Below, one piece after another: positions 1 through 5,702 of a stretch of DNA of 9,897 bases. A program made the translations under genes and the position numbers. Location of the stretch: contig JAIOSI010000039.1 of assembly GCA_021107695.1 (NCBI GenBank), positions 1 through 9,897 of the forward strand, given 5' to 3'. Below the pieces are notes generated by a model. The model saw only the letters and a list, made by a program, of their open reading frames with translations, did not search any database and was not told the origin of the DNA. Within the stretch, counting starts at the first letter, position 1, and every line of letters starts with the position of its first letter. This DNA is from a bacterium (GTDB lineage Bacteria; RBG-13-66-14).

Positions 1-417
1 GCGAAGAGCGAGGTCTGCATCTCCGAAGACCCCATCAATAACATCAAGCCAAGCCGAATCGACGTTCTCGTCGCCCTCAACCAGCTCTCCTGCGACAAGT
101 ACATTCCCGATCTCAAGGACGAGGGTATCCTGATCGGCGACTCCAGCTACATCGACGAGCCGCCCCGGGACGACGCCTTCCTCTTCCCCTTTACCTACCA
201 TTGCCGCGACGAGCTGGGCAACCCCGTCGTCGCCAACATCATGGCACTGGGCTATCTGCTGGCGGTCAGCGACACAGCCAGCAAGGATGCGGTTATCAAG
301 ACCATCAAGCAGGTCTTCCCGCAGAAGTTCCACAAGCTCAATGTGAAGGCGCTGGAGGCGGGCTACGCCGCCGCAGAGAAAGAGCTAAAACTCCGAGAGA
401 ACGAAGAAGAATTCTAG
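1..417 (+). CDS. korC: 2-oxoacid:ferredoxin oxidoreductase, gamma subunit (C-terminal part)
   Basis: This is the 3' end of a gene that begins before the window: frame 1 is open from base 1 to a TAG at 415-417 and gives 138 residues. The sequence has the pattern of the gamma subunit (POR/KOR gamma domain) of 2-oxoacid:ferredoxin oxidoreductases: a stretch reading KPSRIDVLVALNQLSCDKY, then ILIGDSSYI, then NIMALGYLLA, and a charged helical tail ending in EENEEEF-like acidic residues. In this family the subunit joins alpha and beta subunits to oxidise 2-oxoglutarate or another 2-oxoacid with CoA, passing electrons to ferredoxin in the cytoplasm. The substrate cannot be read from gamma alone; 2-oxoglutarate (KorC) is my best guess, with pyruvate or a branched-chain oxoacid as alternatives. 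Alpha and beta genes would be expected just upstream, outside the window. No clear terminator follows; the gene runs straight into a repeat cluster. Confidence 0.8.
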   Translation, partial: AKSEVCISEDPINNIKPSRIDVLVALNQLSCDKYIPDLKDEGILIGDSSYIDEPPRDDAFLFPFTYHCRDELGNPVVANIMALGYLLAVSDTASKDAVIKTIKQVFPQKFHKLNVKALEAGYAAAEKELKLRENEEEF

Positions 418-422
418 GCAAC

Positions 423-567
423 CAAGGGGTTAAAACCCCTTGTCTCAACACCTCGTATGGATACGCCTTAGACAAGGGGCTTCAGCCCCTTGCGGAACGA
501 CAAGGTTCACAGAATACCCGTAGGGGCGACCCGTCCACGGTCGCCCATTAGACGGACACAGTCCGTC
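423..567. repeat. cluster of palindromic repeat elements
   Basis: Four perfect hairpins occupy about 145 bases behind the korC stop. Two are sister elements: arms 423-431/434-442 and 473-481/484-492, each reading CAAGGGG(T/C)T and its complement around a two-base centre. The pair is also inverted as a unit, since CCCCTTGTCT (436-445) is complementary to AGACAAGGGG (470-479). The third has 8-bp arms at 524-531/539-546 (GGGCGACC and GGTCGCCC). The fourth has 7-bp arms at 551-557/561-567 (GACGGAC and GTCCGTC). None has a T-run after it, so they are not typical intrinsic terminators. They look like small REP-type or miniature dispersed elements. The word CCGTAGGGGCGA (518-529) recurs inverted at 5669-5680. 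Confidence 0.75.
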
Positions 568-613
568 TGCCGCCGAGAAAATAAAATTGCACACAACTAT
601 TAGCTTGCCTGTT

Positions 614-627
614 TTGCTCCTGAGCAA
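614..627. repeat. short palindrome ahead of the orphan gene
   Basis: TTGCTC (614-619) and GAGCAA (622-627) are perfect complements around CT. The palindrome lies about 35 bases before the start at 663, a plausible place for an operator or a small leader hairpin. Nothing else supports a regulatory role, and it matches no operator I recognise. Confidence 0.3.
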
Positions 628-662
628 CTGTGGTCATCTACTGCTAAAAAAGGTGGTTTGTG

Positions 663-1046
663 ATGGGTAACGGAAACCTGTGGGGAGATTTGTTTAATTC
701 AGTGGATGCTCTTATCCAGAAATATCTAAATAACACTACTTCTAACTCAGTAAAGATAGAAGTGCTAATGGAGGATTTAAAAGCGCAGTTAGAGACGATA
801 ATGCCTAATTTGAAAGTCAATATTGTACCGTTTGGTAGTGGATACCATTCTTTCAATGTAACAGGAGAAGGACATGAAGAAATTCCACTTTTTCGAATGA
901 GTGGTACCCTGCCTTGCATTGTTAGCTCCTCTTTACGCAGGGATGCAGATGGACAAGAAAAATCATCTGTAACGTGTGAGGATATTGAGGATGCTATCGC
1001 CTGTATTCTACATCCCATTGTATGGTATGTACTCAGGAGTAGATAG
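663..1046 (+). CDS. hypothetical protein, AT-rich small gene
   Basis: I do not recognise this protein. It is about 127 residues from an ATG at 663. A GTG lies one codon earlier at 660, but AGGTGG (651-656) sits six bases before the ATG and only three before the GTG, so ATG is preferred. There is no signal peptide, clear membrane segment or cysteine motif. The middle is mixed helix/strand in character, with a helical-looking N-terminal third (DLFNSVDALIQKYL), a strand-like core (LKVNIVPFGSGYHSFNVTG) and a C-terminal segment ending in IVWYVLRSR. The DNA composition is striking: about 39% GC over 721-1020 by direct count, against 58-73% in counted lines of ndk. That and the repeat cluster just upstream suggest acquisition by transfer, or a fast-evolving gene. 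A good ribosome binding site and an undisturbed frame argue that it is expressed. Confidence 0.6.
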   Translation: MGNGNLWGDLFNSVDALIQKYLNNTTSNSVKIEVLMEDLKAQLETIMPNLKVNIVPFGSGYHSFNVTGEGHEEIPLFRMSGTLPCIVSSSLRRDADGQEKSSVTCEDIEDAIACILHPIVWYVLRSR

Positions 1047-1091
1047 TTGCGATCTTTTGGCTAACCCCCCAACCTCCGATAGGACATCACT

Positions 1092-1493
1092 TTGCACAAG
1101 ACCCTTGTATTGATTAAGCCCGACGGTGTCGCCCGGAATCTGGTCGGGGTTTGCCTGACCGCCTTCGAGAACACCGGACTCAAAATCACCCGGCTGAAGA
1201 TGCTCCAGATGACCCGCGAGAAGGCGGAGCTTTTCTACGCCCAGCACAAAGACGCGTACTTCTACGAGGAGATCCTCGAGTACGTGGTCAGCGGCCCCAT
1301 CGTCGCCCTGGTGCTGGAGGGAGTCGGCGCAATCAAGCGCGCCCGTCGGGTCCTCGGAGCCACCGACCCCAACGAGGCGGTGCAGGGAACCATCCGCTTC
1401 CAGTACGGCGAGACCATCCGCCGCAACACCGTCCACGGCAGCGACTCCGAAGAGGCGACCAACCGCGAAATAAAGATCATTTTTGACGATTGA
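1092..1493 (+). CDS. ndk: nucleoside diphosphate kinase
   Basis: Nucleoside diphosphate kinase moves the gamma phosphate of ATP onto other (d)NDPs through a phosphohistidine. The 133-residue product has the compact bacterial length and the family motifs. These are the N-terminal TLVLIKPDGV with the nucleotide-binding Lys (K9), the GPIVALVLEG strand (68-77), the ATDP segment (90-93), and the signature NTVHGSDS (112-119) with catalytic His115. The start is TTG at 1092: AGGA (1081-1084) lies seven bases before it, and the family's conserved N terminus begins right there. The C terminus is a few residues shorter than in E. coli, which is common. It is followed by a hairpin at 1499-1516, and the next start is over 100 bases away, so it may be its own transcription unit or be co-transcribed with the small gene upstream (45-base gap). 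Confidence 0.95.
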   Translation: MHKTLVLIKPDGVARNLVGVCLTAFENTGLKITRLKMLQMTREKAELFYAQHKDAYFYEEILEYVVSGPIVALVLEGVGAIKRARRVLGATDPNEAVQGTIRFQYGETIRRNTVHGSDSEEATNREIKIIFDD

Positions 1494-1498
1494 CACTA

Positions 1499-1519
1499 GG
1501 CGTGATTTATCACGCCTTT
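1499..1519 (+). terminator. hairpin after ndk, weak terminator
   Basis: Perfect 8-bp arms GGCGTGAT (1499-1506) and ATCACGCC (1509-1516) lie five bases after the ndk stop and are followed by only TTTG. The short T-run makes termination partial at best. An alternative is a processing or RNA-protecting hairpin between ndk and nfnA. Confidence 0.5.
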
Positions 1520-1537
1520 GATGTTAAACTTCGCTCC

Positions 1538-1569
1538 CTGATTTGAAAATCAGCAGACGTGTTTGCGTC
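1538..1569 (+). other. two small hairpins in the nfnA leader
   Basis: CTGATTT (1538-1544) pairs with AAATCAG (1547-1553), and GACG (1556-1559) pairs with CGTC (1566-1569). They sit 36-67 bases before the nfnA start at 1605. The first resembles a tRNA anticodon arm, but no D arm, T arm or acceptor stem can be found. They may be a structured leader of the nfn message or chance; no known riboswitch pattern is recognised. Confidence 0.3.
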
Positions 1570-1604
1570 GTATCCCTGTTACTCATAACTCCGGGGGTCT
1601 AAGC

Positions 1605-2444
1605 TTGTTCAAGATAGTCAAAAAGGTCGTACTCCGGCACGACATCAAGCAGATGGATATTCTCGCGCCTTTGGTGGCGCGGAAAATCAAGCCGGGGCAG
1701 TTCATCATGTTCCGTGTAGATGAGTCCGGCGAGCGGATTCCGCTGACCATGGTGGATCACGATCCCGAAAAGGGAACCGTCCGGATCATCTTCCAGGAAG
1801 TCGGAAAATCCACCCGCCAGCTTGGCGATATGAACGAGGGCGACAGTGTCCTCGACTTCATCGGACCATTGGGCAAGTATCACAAGATGACCGGCGGCAA
1901 GCATGGTCGGATCATCGGTGTCGGCGGCGGAATCGGTATCGCTCCGCTGCTGCCCAAGGTGCGTGAGTTCCAGGCAGACGGCGACGAGATCATCAGCATC
2001 ATCGGCGCGCGGAGCAAAGACCTGCTGATTCTCGAGGATGAGATGAAGGCAGCCTCCAGTGAGCTGAATATCTGCACCGATGACGGCAGCTATGGTCATA
2101 AAGGCTTCGTTACCGAGATTCTCAAGCAGAAGCTCGACGAGTCCACCAACTACGACTTCGTCCTCGCCATCGGTCCGCCGATCATGATGAAGGTCGTCCG
2201 CGACCTGGTGAAACCCTACGGCGTTCCCTGCTACGTCAGCCTAAACACCATCATGGTGGATGGCACGGGGATGTGCGGCTCCTGCCGGGTTTCTGTGGGC
2301 GGCAAGGTCAAGTTCGCCTGCATTGACGGTCCGGAGATGCGCGGTGAAGAGATTGACTTTGCAGAGATGATGTCTCGCCAGACCCGTTACGTCGCCGAGG
2401 AGAAAACCTCTATGGAGCGTTACCTGGCAAAGGAGGGGAAATAA
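1605..2444 (+). CDS. nfnA: ferredoxin:NADP+ oxidoreductase (NfnAB) subunit A
   Basis: This is the small flavoprotein subunit of the NADH-dependent reduced ferredoxin:NADP+ oxidoreductase family (also called sulfide dehydrogenase subunit SudB). It carries FAD and a [2Fe-2S] cluster and is the NAD(H)-side subunit in electron-bifurcating NfnAB. From the TTG at 1605 the product is 279 residues, the usual family length, and opens with the typical MFKIVKKxVL. A longer frame from TTG at 1563 adds 14 residues unlike the family; GGGGG (1593-1597) seven bases before 1605 supports the shorter form. Domains: FAD-binding barrel with RIPLT (44-48); NAD-binding domain with GVGGGIGIAPLL (105-116); C-terminal cluster loop with Asp219, Cys224, Cys227 and Cys239, fitting the three-Cys-plus-Asp ligand set described for this subunit. 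Dihydroorotate dehydrogenase electron transfer subunit (PyrK) is a relative, but the nfnB partner next door decides the call. Confidence 0.88.
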   Translation: MFKIVKKVVLRHDIKQMDILAPLVARKIKPGQFIMFRVDESGERIPLTMVDHDPEKGTVRIIFQEVGKSTRQLGDMNEGDSVLDFIGPLGKYHKMTGGKHGRIIGVGGGIGIAPLLPKVREFQADGDEIISIIGARSKDLLILEDEMKAASSELNICTDDGSYGHKGFVTEILKQKLDESTNYDFVLAIGPPIMMKVVRDLVKPYGVPCYVSLNTIMVDGTGMCGSCRVSVGGKVKFACIDGPEMRGEEIDFAEMMSRQTRYVAEEKTSMERYLAKEGK

Positions 2445-3889
2445 TGGACGATAAAGCCCGCAAGCTGGCTGGTATCAAGCAAAAAGAAAAAACCCCCATG
2501 CCAGAGCAAAAGGCGAAGATTCGCGCCCATAACTTCAAAGAGGTTCCCTACGGCTACACCGCCGAAATGGCAATCGAAGAGGCGTGGCGTTGCACTCAGT
2601 GCAAGAACCAGCCCTGTGTCGCTGGTTGCCCCGTAGAGATCGACATCCCCGGTTTCATCGCCGCGATTCAGCAGGGCGACTTCCGTGAGGGCATCAACGT
2701 CATCAAGCGCACCAACGCCCTGCCAGCGGTCTGTGGTCGGGTCTGTCCTCAGGAAGAGCAGTGCGAGAAGTTCTGCATCAGGGGAATCAAGGGCGAGCCG
2801 GTAGCAATCGGTCGTCTGGAACGCTTTGCCGCCGACTGGGAAGCGGAGCAGGGCGAAGCCGACCTGCCGGAGATTGCGCCTTCAAACGGCAAGAAGGTCG
2901 CAGTTATCGGTGCCGGTCCTGGAGGAATGACCTGCGGTGGCGACCTCGTCGCTATGGGTTACGACGTTACCGTCTTCGAGGCGTTCCACGATTCCGGTGG
3001 TGTGCTGCTCTACGGGATTCCAGAGGTCCGCCTGCCTAAGGATATCGTCTCCCGCAAGACGGACTATCTGGCACGGATGGGCGTAAAGTTCGAGTACAAC
3101 ATGGTGGTCGGTAACGTGCTGACCATCGAAGAGATGCGAGAGCAGGGCTTCGAGGCTTTCTTCGTCGCCACCGGTGCCGGGCTGCCCTGGTTCATGAACC
3201 TCAAGGGCGAGGGGCTGAACGGGGTCTATTCCGCCAACGAGTTCCTTACCCGTGCCAACCTGATGAAAGCCTACGATCCGAAGAACTACGATACCCCGAC
3301 CTGGGTCGGCAGCAAGACCGCCGTTGTCGGTGGTGGTAACGTGGCGATGGACTCCGCCCGCACGGCGATGCGCCTCGGCTCGGAGCATGTTTACATCGTC
3401 TATCGACGCGCGCTGGAGCAGATGCCTGCCCGCAACGAAGAGATTCACCACGCCCAGGAGGAGGGAATCGAGTTCCTCCTGCTCCAGAACCCTCTGGAGA
3501 TTCTGGACGACGGTGAGGGCTGGGTCAGCGGAATGCGCTGTATCCGTATGGAGCTTGGCGAGCCGGATGCCTCCGGTCGTCGTCGTCCGGTTCCTATCGA
3601 AGGCTCGGAGTTTGTCCTCGAAGTTGACGGCGTGGTCATCGCCATCGGCAACGGAGCCAACCCCCTCTTCATCGACGCTACCCCCGGACTCAAGGTCAAC
3701 AAGTGGGGTAACATCCTCGCCGACGATAAGGGACGCACCAGCCTGAAGGGTGTTTTCGCTGGCGGAGACATTGTCATCGGTGCCGCCACGGTTATCGAGG
3801 CGATGGGAGCGGGTAAGATCGCAGCCCGTGCCATCGACGAGTACCTCTCTGGCAAGGCGGGCGACTGGTCACCAGAGCTGGGCGAATAG
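2444..3889 (+). CDS. nfnB: ferredoxin:NADP+ oxidoreductase (NfnAB) subunit B, GltD-like
   Basis: This is the large subunit of NfnAB, binding NADPH, the bifurcating FAD and two [4Fe-4S] clusters. It overlaps nfnA by one base (TAATG), with AGGAGGGG (2431-2438) five bases before the ATG, so the two are translationally coupled. The 481 residues contain, in order: an N-terminal ferredoxin-like domain with Cys50, Cys53, Cys58, Cys62 and then Cys97, Cys101, Cys107, Cys111; an FAD Rossmann motif VAVIGAGPGG (152-161); an NADP Rossmann motif VVGGGNVAMD (294-303) followed by YRR (320-322); and the terminal FAD motif GVFAGGDIVIG (436-446). The protein is homologous to the small subunit of glutamate synthase (GltD). 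No glutamate synthase large subunit is present and the nfnA partner is adjacent, so the bifurcating transhydrogenase role is inferred. A sulfide dehydrogenase activity has been described for relatives and is not excluded. Confidence 0.88.
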   Translation: MDDKARKLAGIKQKEKTPMPEQKAKIRAHNFKEVPYGYTAEMAIEEAWRCTQCKNQPCVAGCPVEIDIPGFIAAIQQGDFREGINVIKRTNALPAVCGRVCPQEEQCEKFCIRGIKGEPVAIGRLERFAADWEAEQGEADLPEIAPSNGKKVAVIGAGPGGMTCGGDLVAMGYDVTVFEAFHDSGGVLLYGIPEVRLPKDIVSRKTDYLARMGVKFEYNMVVGNVLTIEEMREQGFEAFFVATGAGLPWFMNLKGEGLNGVYSANEFLTRANLMKAYDPKNYDTPTWVGSKTAVVGGGNVAMDSARTAMRLGSEHVYIVYRRALEQMPARNEEIHHAQEEGIEFLLLQNPLEILDDGEGWVSGMRCIRMELGEPDASGRRRPVPIEGSEFVLEVDGVVIAIGNGANPLFIDATPGLKVNKWGNILADDKGRTSLKGVFAGGDIVIGAATVIEAMGAGKIAARAIDEYLSGKAGDWSPELGE

Positions 3890-3915
3890 TCGCAGATAGA
3901 GGTGGATTCAACAGT

Positions 3916-3941
3916 AAGGGCGCAGCACGCTGCGCCCTTTT
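3916..3941 (+). terminator. intrinsic terminator of the nfnAB operon
   Basis: Eleven-base perfect arms AAGGGCGCAGC (3916-3926) and GCTGCGCCCTT (3929-3939) run into TTTTG. The hairpin lies 26 bases after the nfnB stop. It is GC-rich and ends in a run of four T, a convincing intrinsic terminator. Its AAGGGCG/CGCCCTT base matches the terminator at 5470-5494. Confidence 0.85.
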
Positions 3942-4052
3942 GCATACACGACTATGCCGCTCATCCACCCCGCGCCCTGGATAACCACTTTACATGCACC
4001 CCAATCTGTAATAACCTTCCGGTGTTCTCTACACACAAAAGGGAAGATTGCT

Positions 4053-4703
4053 ATGAGAAACGTCGTCGTCTTTGTACTGCTGCTTGTCTTCGCCAGCTTT
4101 GCTGCTCCGGTTGCGGGCGTGGTCTCGCTGGGAGTCTCCGGCAATTACACCTTCGCCAGCGGGGAGTTCGGCGATGCCTACGCGCCCTCTATTGGAGTCG
4201 AGCTGTGGACCGGCTATGGACTTACCGACTGGCTTGCCGTTATCGCCAGCGGCGGTTACACCGGCGGCGACTTCAACGAAGACCACTGGGGCGATGACTT
4301 CTTCGACGATGATGACAACTTTTCTCTCTGGAAGCTGGCAGGTGGAGTTCGCTTCAACTTTGGATTGGGCGAGGGTTTCTTCCTCAACACCAGCCTGAGC
4401 GGTGGCTACTACCTCTGGAGTACCGGGGTTCCCACCGACAGCGACGGTGATTACATTCCCGACGGCGTAATCGCCGGAATCAGCAAGGACAGCCAGGGCT
4501 GGGGTGCCGGACTGTCTCTGGGAGGCAGCTACTTCCTCTGCGAGCTGCTGGCTCTGGAGCTGACCGTGGCAGGGGACTTTATCTTCGATGCCGAGGTGGC
4601 AACTCCGATCTATCAGGATGGCACCTTTACCTTTGCCTTCGACACGGTAGAGGAGACAGCAATTCTCTTCGACATTAGTCTCGGCGTGGGGCTGTATCTG
4701 TAA
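4053..4703 (+). CDS. outer membrane beta-barrel protein (small)
   Basis: A predicted secreted small barrel of 216 residues. The ATG at 4053 is chosen over an in-frame ATG at 3954. AGGGAAG (4040-4046) is well spaced before it, and the protein then starts with a clean signal peptide: MRN, a hydrophobic core VVVFVLLLVFASF, and a likely cut after AAPVAG (residue 22). The mature part alternates hydrophobic and polar residues with frequent Gly and aromatics, as in 8-strand barrels (OmpA/OprF-like or lipid A modifying folds), and ends in SLGVGLYL, like its neighbour's VFGVNLYL. A hyper-acidic loop (DDFFDDDDNF, 81-90) and a D-x-D-x-D-x3-D loop at 129-137 (DSDGDYIPD) would face outside the cell. The function is unknown; the family is only recognisable at the fold level. 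It is probably co-transcribed with the barrel gene 82 bases downstream. Confidence 0.75.
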   Translation: MRNVVVFVLLLVFASFAAPVAGVVSLGVSGNYTFASGEFGDAYAPSIGVELWTGYGLTDWLAVIASGGYTGGDFNEDHWGDDFFDDDDNFSLWKLAGGVRFNFGLGEGFFLNTSLSGGYYLWSTGVPTDSDGDYIPDGVIAGISKDSQGWGAGLSLGGSYFLCELLALELTVAGDFIFDAEVATPIYQDGTFTFAFDTVEETAILFDISLGVGLYL

Positions 4704-4750
4704 CAGAACCTTTTCTTCGTCCACAGCGTACTGTGACTGTGCCGATTGCG

Positions 4751-4756
4751 TACAAT
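4751..4756 (+). promoter_or_regulatory. possible -10 element before the second barrel gene
   Basis: TACAAT matches the sigma-70 -10 consensus at five of six bases and lies 30 bases before the TTG start. No convincing -35 element is present 16-18 bases upstream (the region reads CGTACTGT). It may be a weak internal promoter, or chance. Confidence 0.25.
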
Positions 4757-4785
4757 TGCATAGAACCGAACGACAGGGGTAAACG

Positions 4786-5442
4786 TTGCGTAAGACTCTT
4801 GGATTGTTGCTCGTACTGGCACTGCTTTCACCGGCGGTTGCCATCGATAAAACCGGTCTCTTCAGCTTTGGCGCGCGAGCTGGCTTCTGGATCCCCTTCG
4901 GCGAGTATTACGAAGCCATGACCAGCGAGGGACTGCTGGGAGCAAACATAGGCTTCGGGCTTTCCGAGGCATGGTCAATCTTCCTGCGTGGCGAGTACAT
5001 CTTCAACACGCAGAATGATGACTACTTTAACTCCGCCTATCCGGACCGGGGCAAGCCGGGCTTTGACTTCTGGAACGCCTCGATGGGCGTGCGCTGGAAC
5101 CTGACTCCCCGCGCCCGCTTTGATCCCTTCGTTCAGATCGGCGGTAGCTACTATGCTCCGGCGGTTTATACAGGAATCGACACCGACGAGGACGGTTTCT
5201 TCGAGGAGCTTTCCGACCAGCTCGACCCTGATGTTGAGGCGGTCTTCGGAGCCAACTTCACCATCGGTGGCGAGTTCTTTACCGAGGCTTCGATGAGCCT
5301 GGAACTGGAACTGGGCTACGGTGTTCTCTTCGACTATCCGGTTCCCCGGCGCAACACCACCGATGACCTGCGTTATTACTACTATGAGAACCAGACCCTC
5401 CATCTGATGAACATCGTCTTTGGGGTGAACCTGTATCTGTAA
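4786..5442 (+). CDS. outer membrane beta-barrel protein (small), second copy type
   Basis: A second predicted small barrel of 218 residues, similar in size and end sequence to the gene before it, so the pair may be a divergent tandem duplication. The start is TTG at 4786, five bases after AGGGGT (4775-4780). The signal peptide that begins there (MRKTLGLLLVLALLSPAVA, likely cut after Ala19) confirms it, and no ATG gives this peptide. The mature protein starts with FSFGARAGFWIPFGEYYEAM, an arrangement common in outer membrane beta-barrel domain proteins, and has repeating amphipathic strands (SIFLRGEYIF, ASMGVRWNLTP, SLELELGYGVLFDY) and a final strand VFGVNLYL. A D-x-D-x-D-G-x-x-E segment (132-140, DTDEDGFFE) resembles a calcium-binding loop. 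The function is unknown. It is followed 27 bases later by an intrinsic terminator. Confidence 0.75.
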   Translation: MRKTLGLLLVLALLSPAVAIDKTGLFSFGARAGFWIPFGEYYEAMTSEGLLGANIGFGLSEAWSIFLRGEYIFNTQNDDYFNSAYPDRGKPGFDFWNASMGVRWNLTPRARFDPFVQIGGSYYAPAVYTGIDTDEDGFFEELSDQLDPDVEAVFGANFTIGGEFFTEASMSLELELGYGVLFDYPVPRRNTTDDLRYYYYENQTLHLMNIVFGVNLYL

Positions 5443-5469
5443 GCGGCGTTGTATTATTAGCATATACGT

Positions 5470-5496
5470 AAGGGCGAAGCTTGTCTTCGCCCTTTT
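5470..5496 (+). terminator. intrinsic terminator of the barrel gene pair
   Basis: Ten-base perfect arms AAGGGCGAAG (5470-5479) and CTTCGCCCTT (5485-5494) enclose CTTGT and end in TTTTG. It lies 27 bases after the stop of the second barrel gene. The GGGCGAA/TTCGCCC core also appears in the repeat hairpin at 5654-5674, which suggests that the terminator belongs to, or derives from, the same dispersed element family. Confidence 0.8.
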
Positions 5497-5512
5497 GTTA
5501 TACAACGGGAAC

Positions 5513-5695
5513 ACGGCATGCCGTACCCCTGCGGCAACGCGGTGCGTTGGATCACAAGACTGGGCTTCGCTCAGAACACCTTGAGATATCTATCGCTCCC
5601 GTTGGTCGCTATCGTCTGGGGAGAGAGCGGAGGAAACGGCAGAAATTAATAAAGGGCGAACACAAGGTTCGCCCCTACGGCAACGCGGTGCGTTA
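5513..5695. repeat. second cluster of palindromic repeat elements
   Basis: The 260-base space between the convergent genes ending at 5442 and 5703 is packed with inverted repeats. ACGGCATGCCGT (5513-5524) is a perfect palindrome. CAACGC-GGT-GCGTTG (5535-5549) is a perfect hairpin whose near copy is at 5681-5695. The 23-base stretch 5526-5548 is repeated at 5672-5694 with one mismatch. CTGGGC-TTC-GCTCAG (5561-5575) pairs with one G-T. GGGCGAAC (5654-5661) and GTTCGCCC (5667-5674) form an 8-bp hairpin. The word TCGCCCCTACGG (5669-5680) is the reverse complement of 518-529 in the first cluster. I see no coding potential here. Confidence 0.75.
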
Positions 5696-5702
5696 TAGCA
5701 GA

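Noticed and set aside
201..551. Open frame of 116 codons on the + strand
   Set aside because: It is a shifted frame over the korC tail and runs through the repeat cluster; its Arg/Gly-rich composition is typical of out-of-frame GC-rich DNA.
423..567. CRISPR array
   Set aside because: The repeated units are palindromic hairpins of differing sequence with no regular spacer length and only two sister copies.
1008..1496. Minus-strand open frame of 162 codons opposite ndk
   Set aside because: It lies antisense to a certain ndk gene, and its product looks like a shadow of GC-rich codons with no family features.
1531..1600. Possible tRNA (anticodon-arm-like TTGAAAA hairpin with a long variable-arm-like hairpin after it)
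   Set aside because: No T-loop GTTCGAATC pattern, D arm or acceptor stem can be paired, and the anticodon stem does not fit a seven-base loop.
2444..3889. Glutamate synthase small subunit (GltD) as the function
   Set aside because: No glutamate synthase large subunit is present; the coupled nfnA partner and two N-terminal 4Cys sets fit NfnB better. Homology to GltD is real but not its role here.
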